From Sporosarcina ureae (GTDB lineage: Bacteria > Bacillota > Bacilli > Bacillales_A > Planococcaceae), in assembly GCF_002101375.1 (NCBI RefSeq), contig NZ_CP015207.1, forward strand, positions 2,992,001 through 3,056,000: 64,000 nt of DNA, written 5' to 3'. Within the stretch, counting starts at the first letter, position 1; each line of letters starts with the position of its first letter. The notes under the pieces are model-generated. The model did not search any database. It worked only from the letters and a program-made list of their open reading frames with translations, and was not told the DNA's origin. Positions 17,842 to 28,037 of the stretch are shown here, piece after piece. The position numbers and the translations under genes were made by a program.

Positions 17842-19881
17842 GTGGAGAACATCTTGAAAAATAGTGTAGGTACAGTAAAAGGGATAGGGAAAACAACAAC
17901 TGAACAATTCGAAAAGCTAGGAATTTTGACGATTGAAGATTTGTTATATACTTTCCCGTATCGCCATGAAGATTTTCGTATGAGAGATTTGACTGAAACG
18001 CCGCATGGTGAGCGTGTCACAGTAGAAGGCCGGGTAGAGTCCGAACCGGCAGTGTTTTATTCAGGGAAAAACCGCTCCAGAATGCAAGTTCGTTTATTGG
18101 TCGGCCATCACTTGGTGAAAGCTGTATTTTTCAATCAGCATTACTTAAAAAACCGTCTGCACACGGGAATGCAAATAAGTATTACGGGAGCATGGGATCG
18201 TGGTCGTCAGACGATTACGGTGAATCGTCTACATGCCGGTGAGCAAACTGATTTTGAGCCGGTTTATAGTTTGAAGGGGATTATGCATCAAAAAACGTTT
18301 CGTCGTTATATGCGCACAGTAATAGACTTAACAGCCCAAGACATAGAAGAGACACTACCGCGTGAGATGTTGGAAGTATACAAGCTGCCTTCTATAGCCC
18401 AAGCACTAGAGATGGTCCATTTCCCGACTAAAGCTGAAGACGTTAAGCATGCTCGAAGACGTTTTGTTTATGAGGAATTATTACTTTTTCAGTTGAAAAT
18501 TCAAGGAATGAAAAAACTACGCAAAGAACAAGAAAAAGGACTTGTTATTCAATATGATTTGGATTTGCTAAAGAAGTTCATCAGTACGTTGCCATTTGAA
18601 TTAACGGATGCGCAAAAACGTGTGGTGAATGAATTATGTGCAGAGCTGAAATCACCACTCCGTATGAATCGTTTACTGCAAGGAGATGTGGGGTCAGGTA
18701 AGACAGCTGTCGCTGCCATAGCTCTATATGCGGCGGTTACTGCAGGATTCCAGGGAGCATTGATGGCACCAACAGAAATATTAGCTGAACAACACGCTGA
18801 ATTATTAGCCAACTGGTTCGAACCATTCGGTGTAACTGTTGCTTTTCTTGCTGGATCTACGAAAGCGAAAGCCAGAAAGGAGTTGTTGGAACGCTTAGAA
18901 GCTGGGGGGATTGACTTGCTGATCGGTACGCATGCGCTCATCCAACCTGAAGTGCAGTTTCATAAACTGGGCTTTGTCGTGACAGATGAACAACACCGTT
19001 TCGGAGTGCAACAACGTCGTGTCTTGCGAGATAAAGGCTTAAATCCAGATGTACTATTCATGACTGCAACTCCTATTCCAAGAACATTAGCGATTACGGT
19101 ATTTGGGGAAATGGATGTTTCGATCTTAGATGAACTACCAGCAGGACGAAAAGAAATTGAAACACATTGGTTGAAAGAAGACTCTTTACTGCCTGTATTA
19201 CAGAAGATGGAAAAAGAGTTGCGTGCAGGAAGGCAGGCGTACGTCATTTGTCCGTTGATCGAGGAATCCGATAAATTGGATGTCCAAAACGCAGTCGAGG
19301 TGCATGCAGAATTGAACAATTATTTCGGTGGTCGCTATACTGTAGGCTTGATGCATGGTCGATTGCCTTCAGCTGAAAAGGACCAAGTCATGCGGGAATT
19401 CAGTGAAGGACAGTTAAACATCCTTGTTTCCACGACAGTTGTAGAAGTAGGTGTCAATGTACCGAACGCAACTTTCATGCTGATTTATGATGCCACGAGA
19501 TTCGGTCTGGCTCAGTTACACCAATTAAGGGGACGTGTAGGACGAGGATCAGATCAGTCGTATTGTGTATTGCTCGCTAATCCGTCGACAGAAGAAGGAA
19601 AGATGCGAATGCAATCGATGACAGAAACGAACGACGGATTTATTTTAGCTGAAAAAGATTTGGAGCTACGCGGGTCAGGAGATATTTTTGGTAAGAAGCA
19701 AAGTGGAATGCCAGAATTTAAAATGGCTGACTTGGTCCATGATTTCAAAGCACTCTCTATAGCGCGTGATGATGCGGAACGTTTGTTAAATTCAGATGCA
19801 TTTTGGACAAATGACGAGTATGCAACGTTACGCGGACGTCTTGAGCAGTCGGGCGCACTCACTGATAAGCGGATAGACTAA
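17842..19881 (+). CDS. recG: ATP-dependent DNA helicase RecG
   Basis: 679 aa, GTG start with GGAAGGAGG upstream. RecG reverses stalled forks and migrates Holliday junctions. The N-terminal wedge OB domain (about 60-150) is followed by the helicase core: GDVGSGKTAVA (Walker A), TDEQHRFGVQQR (DEQH variant of the DEAD box), MTATPIPRTLA, STTVVEVGVNVPNA and QLRGRVGRG. The next gene, fapR, has its own promoter 30 bp downstream of the recG end. Confidence 0.96.
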   Translation: MENILKNSVGTVKGIGKTTTEQFEKLGILTIEDLLYTFPYRHEDFRMRDLTETPHGERVTVEGRVESEPAVFYSGKNRSRMQVRLLVGHHLVKAVFFNQHYLKNRLHTGMQISITGAWDRGRQTITVNRLHAGEQTDFEPVYSLKGIMHQKTFRRYMRTVIDLTAQDIEETLPREMLEVYKLPSIAQALEMVHFPTKAEDVKHARRRFVYEELLLFQLKIQGMKKLRKEQEKGLVIQYDLDLLKKFISTLPFELTDAQKRVVNELCAELKSPLRMNRLLQGDVGSGKTAVAAIALYAAVTAGFQGALMAPTEILAEQHAELLANWFEPFGVTVAFLAGSTKAKARKELLERLEAGGIDLLIGTHALIQPEVQFHKLGFVVTDEQHRFGVQQRRVLRDKGLNPDVLFMTATPIPRTLAITVFGEMDVSILDELPAGRKEIETHWLKEDSLLPVLQKMEKELRAGRQAYVICPLIEESDKLDVQNAVEVHAELNNYFGGRYTVGLMHGRLPSAEKDQVMREFSEGQLNILVSTTVVEVGVNVPNATFMLIYDATRFGLAQLHQLRGRVGRGSDQSYCVLLANPSTEEGKMRMQSMTETNDGFILAEKDLELRGSGDIFGKKQSGMPEFKMADLVHDFKALSIARDDAERLLNSDAFWTNDEYATLRGRLEQSGALTDKRID

Positions 19882-19912
19882 TAGACGTGAACGTAGTAAA
19901 TTCGATAACCTC

Positions 19913-19941
19913 TTGCAATCTGATTTACCTCTTTATATACT
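19913..19941 (+). promoter_or_regulatory. Sigma-A promoter of the fapR operon
   Basis: TTGCAA (19913-19918), a 17-bp spacer and TATACT (19936-19941). The expected transcription start falls at about 19948, within the FapR box. Confidence 0.75.
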
Positions 19942-19946
19942 TAGTG

Positions 19947-19963
19947 TTAATACCAAGTGCTAA
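19947..19963. promoter_or_regulatory. FapR operator
   Basis: TTAATACCAAGTGCTAA is a 17-bp dyad matching the Bacillus FapR box TTAGTACCTAGTACTAA, as I recall it, at 14 of 17 positions. It covers the probable start of transcription of fapR-plsX-fabD-fabG, so bound FapR would block initiation and malonyl-CoA would relieve the block. Confidence 0.8.
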
Positions 19964-19981
19964 TCTAGAGGGGTGTAGTAA

Positions 19982-20554
19982 TTGAGAGTTCCGAAACAGG
20001 AGAGGCAACAATTACTCGTAACGCTGCTTGAAAAAGATCCATTTCTAACAGATGAAGACATTGCCAGGCATTTTTCCGTGAGCATCCAAACCGTGCGGCT
20101 GGATCGGTTAGAATGTCGTATTCCGGAATTGCGAGAGCGGTTAAAATCCGTAGCATCTCAACAAATGTTAGGTACAGTGAAGTCTATGCAAGCTGAAGAA
20201 ATCTTTGGAGAAATTGTTGATGTGGAATTGGATAATAAAGCGATTTCAATTTTTGATGTAAAAGAAGTGCATGTATTTAAACGAAATGGTATTGCCAGAG
20301 GTCATCATTTATTTGCACAGGCGAATTCATTAGCCGTAGCTGTCTTGGATGATGACTTAGCATTGACGGTTCGTTCCTCACTGCACTTCCAAAAGCCAGT
20401 TAGAGCTGGTGATCGGGTAGTGTCTCGTGCTACTGTACGCAAGGAAACCTTGAAAAATAAAAGTACGGTAGTCGATGTCCTGTCGACAGTGGAAAGTGAA
20501 CCTGTTTTCTCGGGGGAGTTTCAAATGTATCGTACAACAAAAAAAGGCGGGTAA
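19982..20554 (+). CDS. fapR: Fatty acid and phospholipid synthesis repressor FapR
   Basis: 190 aa, TTG start with GAGGGG 9 nt upstream. FapR represses lipid synthesis genes and is released by malonyl-CoA. The N-terminal helix-turn-helix (about 1-60) has DEDIARHFSVSIQTVRLDRLE. The C-terminal hot-dog thioesterase-like ligand domain includes ARGHHLFAQANSLAVAV. Its own promoter carries a FapR box, implying autoregulation. plsX follows after 6 bp. Confidence 0.95.
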   Translation: MRVPKQERQQLLVTLLEKDPFLTDEDIARHFSVSIQTVRLDRLECRIPELRERLKSVASQQMLGTVKSMQAEEIFGEIVDVELDNKAISIFDVKEVHVFKRNGIARGHHLFAQANSLAVAVLDDDLALTVRSSLHFQKPVRAGDRVVSRATVRKETLKNKSTVVDVLSTVESEPVFSGEFQMYRTTKKGG

Positions 20555-20560
20555 TTACAT

Positions 20561-21553
20561 ATGATTATTGCAGTAGACGCAATGGGTGGAGATAATGCAC
20601 CAGAAGAAATTGTGAAAGGGGTATTACAGAGCCTTCATGCATTTGATGACATTAGAATACATATATTTGGTGATGAGCAAAAAATGGCACCATTCCTCGA
20701 AACACATCCGCGCCTTCAAGTAGTACACTGCTCCGAAATCATTGAACCTGATGATGAGCCAGTGCGTGCAATTCGAAAGAAAAAAGATGCATCCATGGTC
20801 CGTATGGCGCAAGCGGTAAAAGATGGCGAGGCACAGGCATGTGTGTCGGCTGGTAATACAGGTGCTCTCATGGCGGCAGGACTCTTTATCGTTGGTCGCT
20901 TGGAAGGTATTCAAAGACCAGCACTGGCACCGACTTTACCGACGATTGACGGCAGCGGATTCGTGTTATTGGATGCTGGGGCGAATTCAGATAGTAAACC
21001 TTCGCAGTTGGCGCAGTTTGCCGTCATGGGCAGTGTTTACGCCGAGAAAGTTCGCGGCATTGATAAACCACGTGTGGGCCTATTAAATATCGGTACAGAG
21101 GCTGGAAAAGGTAATGAGCTGACAAAACTTGCCTTTGAAGAGTTGCAAGCTGCACCTATAAACTTCATCGGTAACGTGGAGTCGCGTGACTTGTTAAATG
21201 GTGTGGCAGATGTCGTTGTCACAGACGGCTTTACGGGGAATATGGTGTTGAAAACTATTGAAGGTACGGCAATGAATGTATTTTCCATGATCAAAGAAGT
21301 GTTCATGTCTTCGTTGAAAACCAAGCTTGCGGCTGGATTAGTCAAAGATGATCTAAAAGATTTGAAGAATAAGATGGATTACGCGGAGTATGGTGGAGCG
21401 GGCTTATTTGGTTTGAACCATCCTGTCATCAAAGCACATGGTTCGTCGAATGCCAACGCACTTTTTAATGCGGTTCGCCAAGCAAGAACCATGGTACAAT
21501 ACCAAGTATGCGAAACAATTAAAAAAACAATCGGAGAGGAAGAGGAATCTTGA
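20561..21553 (+). CDS. plsX: Phosphate acyltransferase PlsX
   Basis: 330 aa. It converts acyl-ACP to acyl phosphate, the substrate of PlsY, at the entry to phospholipid synthesis. [23 protein letters not shown] and LLDAGAN are family motifs. It ends overlapping the TTG start of fabD by 4 bp. Through acyl phosphate it connects with the FakA pathway encoded upstream. Confidence 0.96.
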   Translation: MIIAVDAMGGDNAPEEIVKGVLQSLHAFDDIRIHIFGDEQKMAPFLETHPRLQVVHCSEIIEPDDEPVRAIRKKKDASMVRMAQAVKDGEAQACVSAGNTGALMAAGLFIVGRLEGIQRPALAPTLPTIDGSGFVLLDAGANSDSKPSQLAQFAVMGSVYAEKVRGIDKPRVGLLNIGTEAGKGNELTKLAFEELQAAPINFIGNVESRDLLNGVADVVVTDGFTGNMVLKTIEGTAMNVFSMIKEVFMSSLKTKLAAGLVKDDLKDLKNKMDYAEYGGAGLFGLNHPVIKAHGSSNANALFNAVRQARTMVQYQVCETIKKTIGEEEES

Positions 21554-22494
21554 GTAAACTGGCATTTGTTTTCCCGGGACAAGGCTCACAAGCTGTAGGG
21601 ATGGGGAAAGTATTCACAGAGAAGAATGAAGCATGTAAGGTATTCTTGCAAAAAGCTGATGAAGCTCTTGGTTTTGAACTGAGCTCATTGATGCTAGAAG
21701 GTCCTCAAGATGAATTGACGTTGACTTATAACGCTCAACCAGCTCTACTCACGGTGGGTGCGATGATTGCAGCGCGTTTGGAAGAAGAAGGCATTACGCC
21801 AGACTATACAGCGGGACATAGCCTGGGTGAGTATACCGCTCTTGTTGAATCCAAAGTTCTTTCATTTGAAGATGCGGTAGTTGCTGTTCATAAAAGAGGT
21901 CTGTATATGAATGAAGCGGTACCAGCAGGTAAGGGTGCCATGGCGGCCATACTTGGAATGGATCGTGATGTATTGGAGTCGATCACATCGAACATCACAG
22001 AGTCGGGACATCCTGTGCAACCAGCCAACTTAAACTGCCCTGGCCAAATTGTTATTTCCGGTGCCAAAGAGGGTGTGGATAAAGCATGTACAGCCTTGAA
22101 GGAAGCGGGTGCGAAACGTGCATTGCCATTGAATGTAAGTGGACCTTTCCACTCCGTTCTAATGCAACCAGCAGCTGGAGAGTTACAAAAGACGCTCGAA
22201 GGTATTGAAATGAAGGATGCAGTAATTCCGATCATCGCGAACGTTACGGCAAATGAAGTAACAAAGCAGAATGAAATAAAAAAATTACTGGTTGAACAAC
22301 TGTACTCCCCGGTCCGTTGGGAAGAGTCTATTGAAAAATTGCTTGAATTGGGTGTTACTCGTTTCGTAGAGTGCGGACCTGGAAAAGTATTGAGTGGGTT
22401 GATCCGTAAAATAGACCGTACTGCTAAAGTATACCCAGTATATGATGAAGAAACGCTTGAAAAGTTGCTTGAAGAAGCGAAGGGATGGTCATGA
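21550..22494 (+). CDS. fabD: Malonyl-CoA:ACP transacylase
   Basis: 314 aa, TTG start with GGAGAGGAAGAGG upstream in the end of plsX. It loads malonyl onto [12 protein letters not shown] and the nucleophile elbow GHSLGE (Ser91) are present, with GPFHS providing the catalytic His. It overlaps plsX by 4 bp and fabG by 4 bp. Confidence 0.96.
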   Translation: MSKLAFVFPGQGSQAVGMGKVFTEKNEACKVFLQKADEALGFELSSLMLEGPQDELTLTYNAQPALLTVGAMIAARLEEEGITPDYTAGHSLGEYTALVESKVLSFEDAVVAVHKRGLYMNEAVPAGKGAMAAILGMDRDVLESITSNITESGHPVQPANLNCPGQIVISGAKEGVDKACTALKEAGAKRALPLNVSGPFHSVLMQPAAGELQKTLEGIEMKDAVIPIIANVTANEVTKQNEIKKLLVEQLYSPVRWEESIEKLLELGVTRFVECGPGKVLSGLIRKIDRTAKVYPVYDEETLEKLLEEAKGWS

Positions 22495-23240
22495 TGGGAA
22501 GATTCGATGGAAAAACGGCAGTAGTCACAGGAGCTTCTAGAGGGATTGGGCGCACGGTCGCATTACGCTTAGCTTCAGAAGGTGCAAAGGTAGTCGTCAA
22601 TTATAGCGGTAGCCAAGATCGTGCAGAAACTGTAGCGGCTGAAATTCGTTCAGCGGGCGGAGAAGCGCTCGTATTCCAAGCGAATGTCTCCGATGCTGAA
22701 CAAGTGAAGGCAATGATGGATGAGACGATTAAACAATTCGGAAGCATTGATATTCTCGTCAATAACGCTGGCATCACCCGAGATAATTTATTGATGCGCA
22801 TGAAAGAAGACGAGTGGGATGATGTATTGTCAATTAATTTAAAGGGTGTTTTCCTTTGCACTAAGGCTGTCACGCGTCAAATGATGCGTCAGCGCGCAGG
22901 AAGGATCGTCAATATGGCTTCTGTTGTAGGGGTTGTAGGAAATGCAGGGCAAGCAAATTACGTGGCGGCTAAAGCAGGAGTTATTGGTTTGACGAAAACA
23001 ACTGCAAAAGAATTGGCGGCACGTAATATTTTAGTAAATGCCGTTGCTCCAGGATTCATCACAACTGATATGACAGACGAATTGGGTGATGATATGAAAG
23101 AGCAATTATTGTCAACGATTCCTTTAGGGAAACTTGGAAGTGCTGAAGATGTAGCGGGAACTGTGGCATTCTTACTATCTGACGAAGCGCAATATATTAC
23201 CGGTCAAACTATCAATGTCGACGGCGGTATGGTGATGTAA
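22491..23240 (+). CDS. fabG: 3-oxoacyl-ACP reductase
   Basis: 249 aa. NADPH-dependent reduction of beta-ketoacyl-ACP in fatty acid elongation. TGASRGIGR is the cofactor motif, NNAG is present and the catalytic set is Ser in NMASVVG with YVAAK. Possible starts are ATG 22485, 22491 and 22494; I prefer 22491 for its distance from AAGGG and overlap with the fabD stop. A separate promoter lies between fabG and acpP. Confidence 0.95.
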   Translation: MMGRFDGKTAVVTGASRGIGRTVALRLASEGAKVVVNYSGSQDRAETVAAEIRSAGGEALVFQANVSDAEQVKAMMDETIKQFGSIDILVNNAGITRDNLLMRMKEDEWDDVLSINLKGVFLCTKAVTRQMMRQRAGRIVNMASVVGVVGNAGQANYVAAKAGVIGLTKTTAKELAARNILVNAVAPGFITTDMTDELGDDMKEQLLSTIPLGKLGSAEDVAGTVAFLLSDEAQYITGQTINVDGGMVM

Positions 23241-23272
23241 GAGAACTACTTCTTTGAAAGCGCTATTTATGG

Positions 23273-23302
23273 TTGCGTAACGGGGGGACTAACCTCTATA
23301 AT
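23273..23302 (+). promoter_or_regulatory. Probable sigma-A promoter of acpP
   Basis: TTGCGT (23273-23278), an 18-bp spacer and a perfect TATAAT (23297-23302), 47 bp before the acpP start. It would let acyl carrier protein be made at a higher level than the other genes of the FapR operon. I see no FapR box here. Confidence 0.6.
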
Positions 23303-23348
23303 TCAATAGTAGCTAATGAGCTGACTTTGGCCTTGAGAGGAGGTGACT

Positions 23349-23591
23349 ATGTTGTCAACAGTACTTGAGCGCGTAACAAAAGTAGTTGTCGACCGTCTAG
23401 GCGTCGATGAAAGCGAAGTAAAACCTGAGGCTTCTTTCCGTGAGGATCTTGGAGCTGATTCACTAGATGTAGTAGAACTTGTTATGGAATTTGAAGATGA
23501 GTTTGAAACGGAAATTTCTGACGATGATGCAGAGAAAATTGCAACTGTCGGAGATGCAGTAACGTACATTACAGCAAAAGTAGGCGAATGA
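23349..23591 (+). CDS. acpP: Acyl carrier protein
   Basis: 80 aa. It carries acyl chains on 4'-phosphopantetheine. [11 protein letters not shown] holds the attachment serine (Ser38 from this start). I chose ATG 23349, because GAGAGGAGGTG ends 4 nt upstream; a GTG at 23343 lies inside that ribosome site. The protein is very acidic, as usual. A strong terminator follows 11 bp later. Confidence 0.97.
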   Translation: MLSTVLERVTKVVVDRLGVDESEVKPEASFREDLGADSLDVVELVMEFEDEFETEISDDDAEKIATVGDAVTYITAKVGE

Positions 23592-23601
23592 CCTTTTTGG
23601 T

Positions 23602-23652
23602 GAGACACTTTCTTCCTTTCATCTGAAAAGGAGAAAGCGTCTCTTTTCGCTT
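23602..23652 (+). terminator. Terminator after acpP
   Basis: GAGAC...CCTTT pairs with AAAGG...GTCTC in a long interrupted stem, followed by TTTTCGCTTT. It closes the lipid synthesis cluster. A TTTACA at 23651 with TAATAG 16 bp on could be a weak promoter for rnc. Confidence 0.75.
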
Positions 23653-23697
23653 TACAAGTGTGTACAGACTATTAATAGATGAGAGGCAGAGTAGTTT

Positions 23698-24465
23698 ATG
23701 AAAAATAAAAGAACTTCGAAAGAAACGGTATCACACCCTACATTGCCACAAGCTGTACGCGAGAAATTCAGCACACTCCAGCAGAAACTAGGCGTTCAAT
23801 TTCGGGATGAGAATCTATTGTATAATGCATTTACCCATTCATCCTATGTCAATGAACATCGCCGCAAGAAGTTTTCTGATAATGAACGATTAGAATTCCT
23901 TGGAGATGCTGTATTAGAACTTGGGGTATCTAAATTTCTATTCCGTACAGAACCGGCAAAAAGCGAAGGAGAACTGACGAAACTTCGTGCAGCGATTGTT
24001 TGTGAGCCATCACTTGTTAAGTTTTCAAATGAATTGAACTTTGGAGACTATATTCTTCTTGGCAAGGGTGAAGAACTAACTGGTGGAAGAATGCGTCCTG
24101 CATTATTAGCGGATGTATTTGAAGCGTATATTGGTGCGCTTTACTTGGATCAAGGCATGGAAGTCGTTGAAGAGTTCCTAAAGCGAATCGTTTTTCCGAA
24201 AATTAGTATCGGAGCTTTTTCGCATGTGACAGATTATAAGAGTCGCCTGCAAGAATTGGTGCAGCAAAAAAATAACGGACCCCTTCAATATGAAGTCATT
24301 GAAGAAAAAGGTCCTGCACATGCGAAAAAGTTTGTTACAGTCGTTAATCTTAATGAACAACGACTTGGAAAAGGAATCGGCAAATCCAAGAAAGAAGCCG
24401 AACAGGAAGCTGCCCGTCGTGCGATAGAACATTTATTGATGCAGACAACCGAAGGGGAGAACTAA
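23698..24465 (+). CDS. rnc: Ribonuclease III
   Basis: 255 aa. It cleaves double-stranded RNA in rRNA processing and mRNA turnover. The catalytic signature is [14 protein letters not shown]. The metal-binding [11 protein letters not shown] follows, and the double-stranded RNA-binding domain occupies about 180-250 ([11 protein letters not shown] to [11 protein letters not shown]). It sits 2 bp before smc, the conserved rnc-smc-ftsY order. Confidence 0.96.
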   Translation: MKNKRTSKETVSHPTLPQAVREKFSTLQQKLGVQFRDENLLYNAFTHSSYVNEHRRKKFSDNERLEFLGDAVLELGVSKFLFRTEPAKSEGELTKLRAAIVCEPSLVKFSNELNFGDYILLGKGEELTGGRMRPALLADVFEAYIGALYLDQGMEVVEEFLKRIVFPKISIGAFSHVTDYKSRLQELVQQKNNGPLQYEVIEEKGPAHAKKFVTVVNLNEQRLGKGIGKSKKEAEQEAARRAIEHLLMQTTEGEN

Positions 24466-24467
24466 TC

Positions 24468-27400
24468 GTGTTTTTGAAGAGGCTGGAAATCGCAGGCTTT
24501 AAATCTTTCGCGGAAAAAATCCATATAGATTTCGTACCGGGAGTCACGGCGATCGTAGGACCTAACGGAAGTGGAAAAAGTAATATTATCGATGCGATTC
24601 GTTGGGTGCTCGGTGAACAATCTGCAAAATCATTGCGTGGTAGTAAAATGGAAGACGTCATTTTCGCAGGCAGTGATTCTCGGAAAGCAGTTAATTTTGC
24701 AGAAGTCACACTCATTTTGGATAATACACAAAATTTATTTCCGCTTGATTACACTGAAATCAGTGTAACTAGAAGGGTTTTTCGATCTGGAGACAGTGCG
24801 TATCTACTGAACGGTCAGACTTGCAGGTTAAAAGACATCACCACGCTATTTATGGATTCGGGATTGGGTAAAGAAGCATTTTCTATTATTTCGCAAGGTC
24901 GTGTAGATGAGATTTTAAATAGCCGTGCTGATGAAAGACGCAATGTCTTTGACGAGGCGGCGGGTGTATTAAAGTATAAAACACATAAACTACAAGCGGA
25001 ACATAAATTATTTGAGACGACGGATAATTTAGATCGCGTACTGGATATACTAAAAGAAATCGATGATCGACTTGTTCCCCTAGAAAAAGAAGCAGGTCTG
25101 GCTCGTAAAGCGTCTACATTGCGTTCTGAACTTCGCGAAGCGGATGTTCGTTTACTCCATCACGACGCTTCTTCTTTGCAACAGCAGATTTCTGAAATAG
25201 CAGCAGTTGTGAAAAATGATGAAGCCGAACAGCGAAAGATTTCGGATACTCTTACACAATATGAAAAAGATCTGGATATTGATAAGAAAGGCCTTGTGAA
25301 AGTAGAGCTTCAACTGGATGAGTACCAAAACGAATTGATCAAACAGACTGCAGAAGTTGAAAAGTGGGAAGGTAGAAGATTGCTGTCCGTTGAAAAGACT
25401 CGTAATACGAAGCAACAAGTGGAGCGTATTAGACAAGAGTTGCAAACAGCAGAAGAAACTCAACGAATGGCTAAAGACAAACATCGTGCTATGCAGATGA
25501 AGCAGAAAATTGCTCAGCGTGAGCTTGAAGAAGTTACGAAAGAAAGTAAGCAAGTCACGGCTATGTTGAATAGTTCATTAAAAGAAACGGAACAGCAAAT
25601 TGAACAGTTGAAATCTGTTTATATTGAGCGGCTCAATGAAGAGGCTACTGTGCGCAGTGAAATCAAGCATGTAGAAGAGCGGCTTCAGGGAGAAAAGTCT
25701 TCTACAGAAAAGATTACCGTTCAGACTACTTTACTTTCCGAACGAAAACAACAACTAGCTAAAGGACAGCAGGAGAAAATCCAGCAAAAATTGACTGTTC
25801 AAAAACAGCTAGATGAGCTAGAAAATTCCGCTAAAGCTTGTCAACAACAATTAACAGCAGAAGAACAACGTTTATCTACGCAACAGCAAGTTCTGCAGAA
25901 AGCATTGCGTAAACAATCCGAAATGCAAGGAAGACTTCGTGCCCTGGAAAGTCTTGAAAAGGATTTTTCAGGGTTCTATTCAGGTGTCAAAGAAGTACTT
26001 CATGCGAAGAAACAGCAACGTATACAAGGGATCGAAGGAGCTGTAGTGGAACTCATTACGACGGAACCGGCTTATACAAAGGCAATCGAAACAGCTCTTG
26101 GTGGTGCTATGCAACATATCATTACCACGACTGAGCATGATGCAAGACGGGCCATCGGTTATTTAAAAACGAAAAATTTCGGTCGCGCTACGTTTCTTCC
26201 TATGGATATCTTAAAGCCGCGTGAACTTCCTATGAATAGCCGGCAAGTACTTTCTCAACAGCACGGCTTCATCGGTACAGCATTTGAACTCATTCAAACG
26301 TCCGCAGCATATGAGTCAGTTGCCAAAAACTTATTGGGTCAGACGATTATTGCTAATGATTTAGAAACTGCATCAGGTTTAGCTAAAACAATAGGACACC
26401 GCTATCGTATAGTGACACTTGATGGGGATATTATAAACGCTGGCGGTTCATTGACGGGTGGCGGTGCGAAAGGTCAGTCCACGCTGTTTTCCCGCAAGGC
26501 TGAACTGGAGACTCTTTCCAATCAACTGCAAAAAATGGATCAATCTATTCAACAGGCTACCGCACTAACTTCTGAAACTCGCAATTTAGTTGGTGCGAGT
26601 TTACATCTTCGTGATCAATTGCGCGTAAAGTTAGAAGAAACCCAACAGAAAAAGTCCCTAATCCATGCGTCATTACAAGAAACTGAAATGGAATTGCGTT
26701 CCGTCGAAATGGAAATATCCACAATTGAAATCGGACGTACAGATACTGTCTCTGCAGAAAAGCAGTTGTCGACTAAAAAACAAGATTTACAAATCCGACA
26801 TGAAGCATTGAAAAGTGAACTTCAAGAGACGTTGGAAAAGTTAGAAGGTTTAGAGAGACTAGTAGAGAATAGACGCGAAGAACAGCAGTCCTTGCAGAAG
26901 AGATTACATGACTTACAGCAAAAAAGTGCAGTATTGAAAGAGCAGAACGCCTATCATTCAAGCAGTATATTAGAAACAATCACTCAAATAGATGAATTAG
27001 ACTTGATAATTAATCGCTTGCAAGAAGAACAGCATTATGTGCAGGAGTTTGTCATTGGCAAGGAATTAACACCTGAAGAAATAGAGAAGCAAAGTCAGCA
27101 AGCGAATGACACAAAAAAATACTTACAACAAACGATCGAGATGGAAAAAGCTGAGCGTGTTAAGCAAGCTAAACGTGTTCGTGATCATGAACAGCGTATT
27201 AAAACGATCAGACAACAAGTAGGTACTATTTCTGAGCGTTTGAATACACTGAGGATCCAGTTATCCAGACTCGAAACACAATATGAAACGGTCAGAGATC
27301 GATTGGATGAAGAGTATGGCTTACGGCCGAATGAATTGCATCTTGAAGCATTGGATATTCCGCTACTTCGCAAAACGGTAGAGAATTGTAAGCAACAACT

Positions 27401-28025
27401 AGCTAGGATAGGACCTATCAACCCGAATGCAATTCAGGAATTTGAAGAAGTTTCAGAACGTCATGAGTTTTTACAATCACAACGTAATGACTTGGTTGAA
27501 GCTAAAAACACGTTGCAAGAAGCAATGGCAGAAATGGATCAGGAAATGAAGAGTCGCTTCGAGACAACGTTTGAAGCAATCCGCAGTCATTTTCGTCGCG
27601 TGTTTAAGGACATGTTCGGTGGAGGAGAAGCAGATCTTGTATTAACGGATCCAACCAACTTACTGACTACGGGAATTGATATCATGGCACGACCTCCAGG
27701 AAAAAAGTTGCAGAATTTACGTTTGTTATCTGGGGGAGAACGTGCATTAACTGTTATTTCCTTGCTGTTCTCTATTCTAGAAGTTCGCCCCGTGCCTTTT
27801 TGCATTTTAGATGAAGTGGAAGCGGCACTGGATGAAGCGAACGTGGTACGATATAGTAATTATTTAAAGAAAGTTTCGGACCAGACGCAATTCATCGTGA
27901 TCACGCATCGAAAAGGTACGATGGAAGGTGCAGACGTCCTGTACGGCATTACGATGCAAGAATCGGGTGTTTCGAAATTGCTTTCTGTTAAACTATCTGA
28001 AATGGCAGAAGAAATCAGTAGCTAA
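24468..28025 (+). CDS. smc: Chromosome partition protein SMC
   Basis: 1185 aa, GTG start with AAGGGGAG upstream; the full family length. SMC dimers with ScpA/ScpB form condensin and align chromosome arms. The Walker A motif GPNGSGKSN is in the N-terminal head. Long coiled coils flank the hinge (about 500-670, with GGSLTGGGAKGQ at its end). The C-terminal head has the signature LSGGERAL and Walker B CILDEVEAALDEAN. Composition in the arms is very rich in Gln, Glu and Lys. Confidence 0.97.
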   Translation: MFLKRLEIAGFKSFAEKIHIDFVPGVTAIVGPNGSGKSNIIDAIRWVLGEQSAKSLRGSKMEDVIFAGSDSRKAVNFAEVTLILDNTQNLFPLDYTEISVTRRVFRSGDSAYLLNGQTCRLKDITTLFMDSGLGKEAFSIISQGRVDEILNSRADERRNVFDEAAGVLKYKTHKLQAEHKLFETTDNLDRVLDILKEIDDRLVPLEKEAGLARKASTLRSELREADVRLLHHDASSLQQQISEIAAVVKNDEAEQRKISDTLTQYEKDLDIDKKGLVKVELQLDEYQNELIKQTAEVEKWEGRRLLSVEKTRNTKQQVERIRQELQTAEETQRMAKDKHRAMQMKQKIAQRELEEVTKESKQVTAMLNSSLKETEQQIEQLKSVYIERLNEEATVRSEIKHVEERLQGEKSSTEKITVQTTLLSERKQQLAKGQQEKIQQKLTVQKQLDELENSAKACQQQLTAEEQRLSTQQQVLQKALRKQSEMQGRLRALESLEKDFSGFYSGVKEVLHAKKQQRIQGIEGAVVELITTEPAYTKAIETALGGAMQHIITTTEHDARRAIGYLKTKNFGRATFLPMDILKPRELPMNSRQVLSQQHGFIGTAFELIQTSAAYESVAKNLLGQTIIANDLETASGLAKTIGHRYRIVTLDGDIINAGGSLTGGGAKGQSTLFSRKAELETLSNQLQKMDQSIQQATALTSETRNLVGASLHLRDQLRVKLEETQQKKSLIHASLQETEMELRSVEMEISTIEIGRTDTVSAEKQLSTKKQDLQIRHEALKSELQETLEKLEGLERLVENRREEQQSLQKRLHDLQQKSAVLKEQNAYHSSSILETITQIDELDLIINRLQEEQHYVQEFVIGKELTPEEIEKQSQQANDTKKYLQQTIEMEKAERVKQAKRVRDHEQRIKTIRQQVGTISERLNTLRIQLSRLETQYETVRDRLDEEYGLRPNELHLEALDIPLLRKTVENCKQQLARIGPINPNAIQEFEEVSERHEFLQSQRNDLVEAKNTLQEAMAEMDQEMKSRFETTFEAIRSHFRRVFKDMFGGGEADLVLTDPTNLLTTGIDIMARPPGKKLQNLRLLSGGERALTVISLLFSILEVRPVPFCILDEVEAALDEANVVRYSNYLKKVSDQTQFIVITHRKGTMEGADVLYGITMQESGVSKLLSVKLSEMAEEISS

Positions 28026-28037
28026 GGAGTGAAATGA

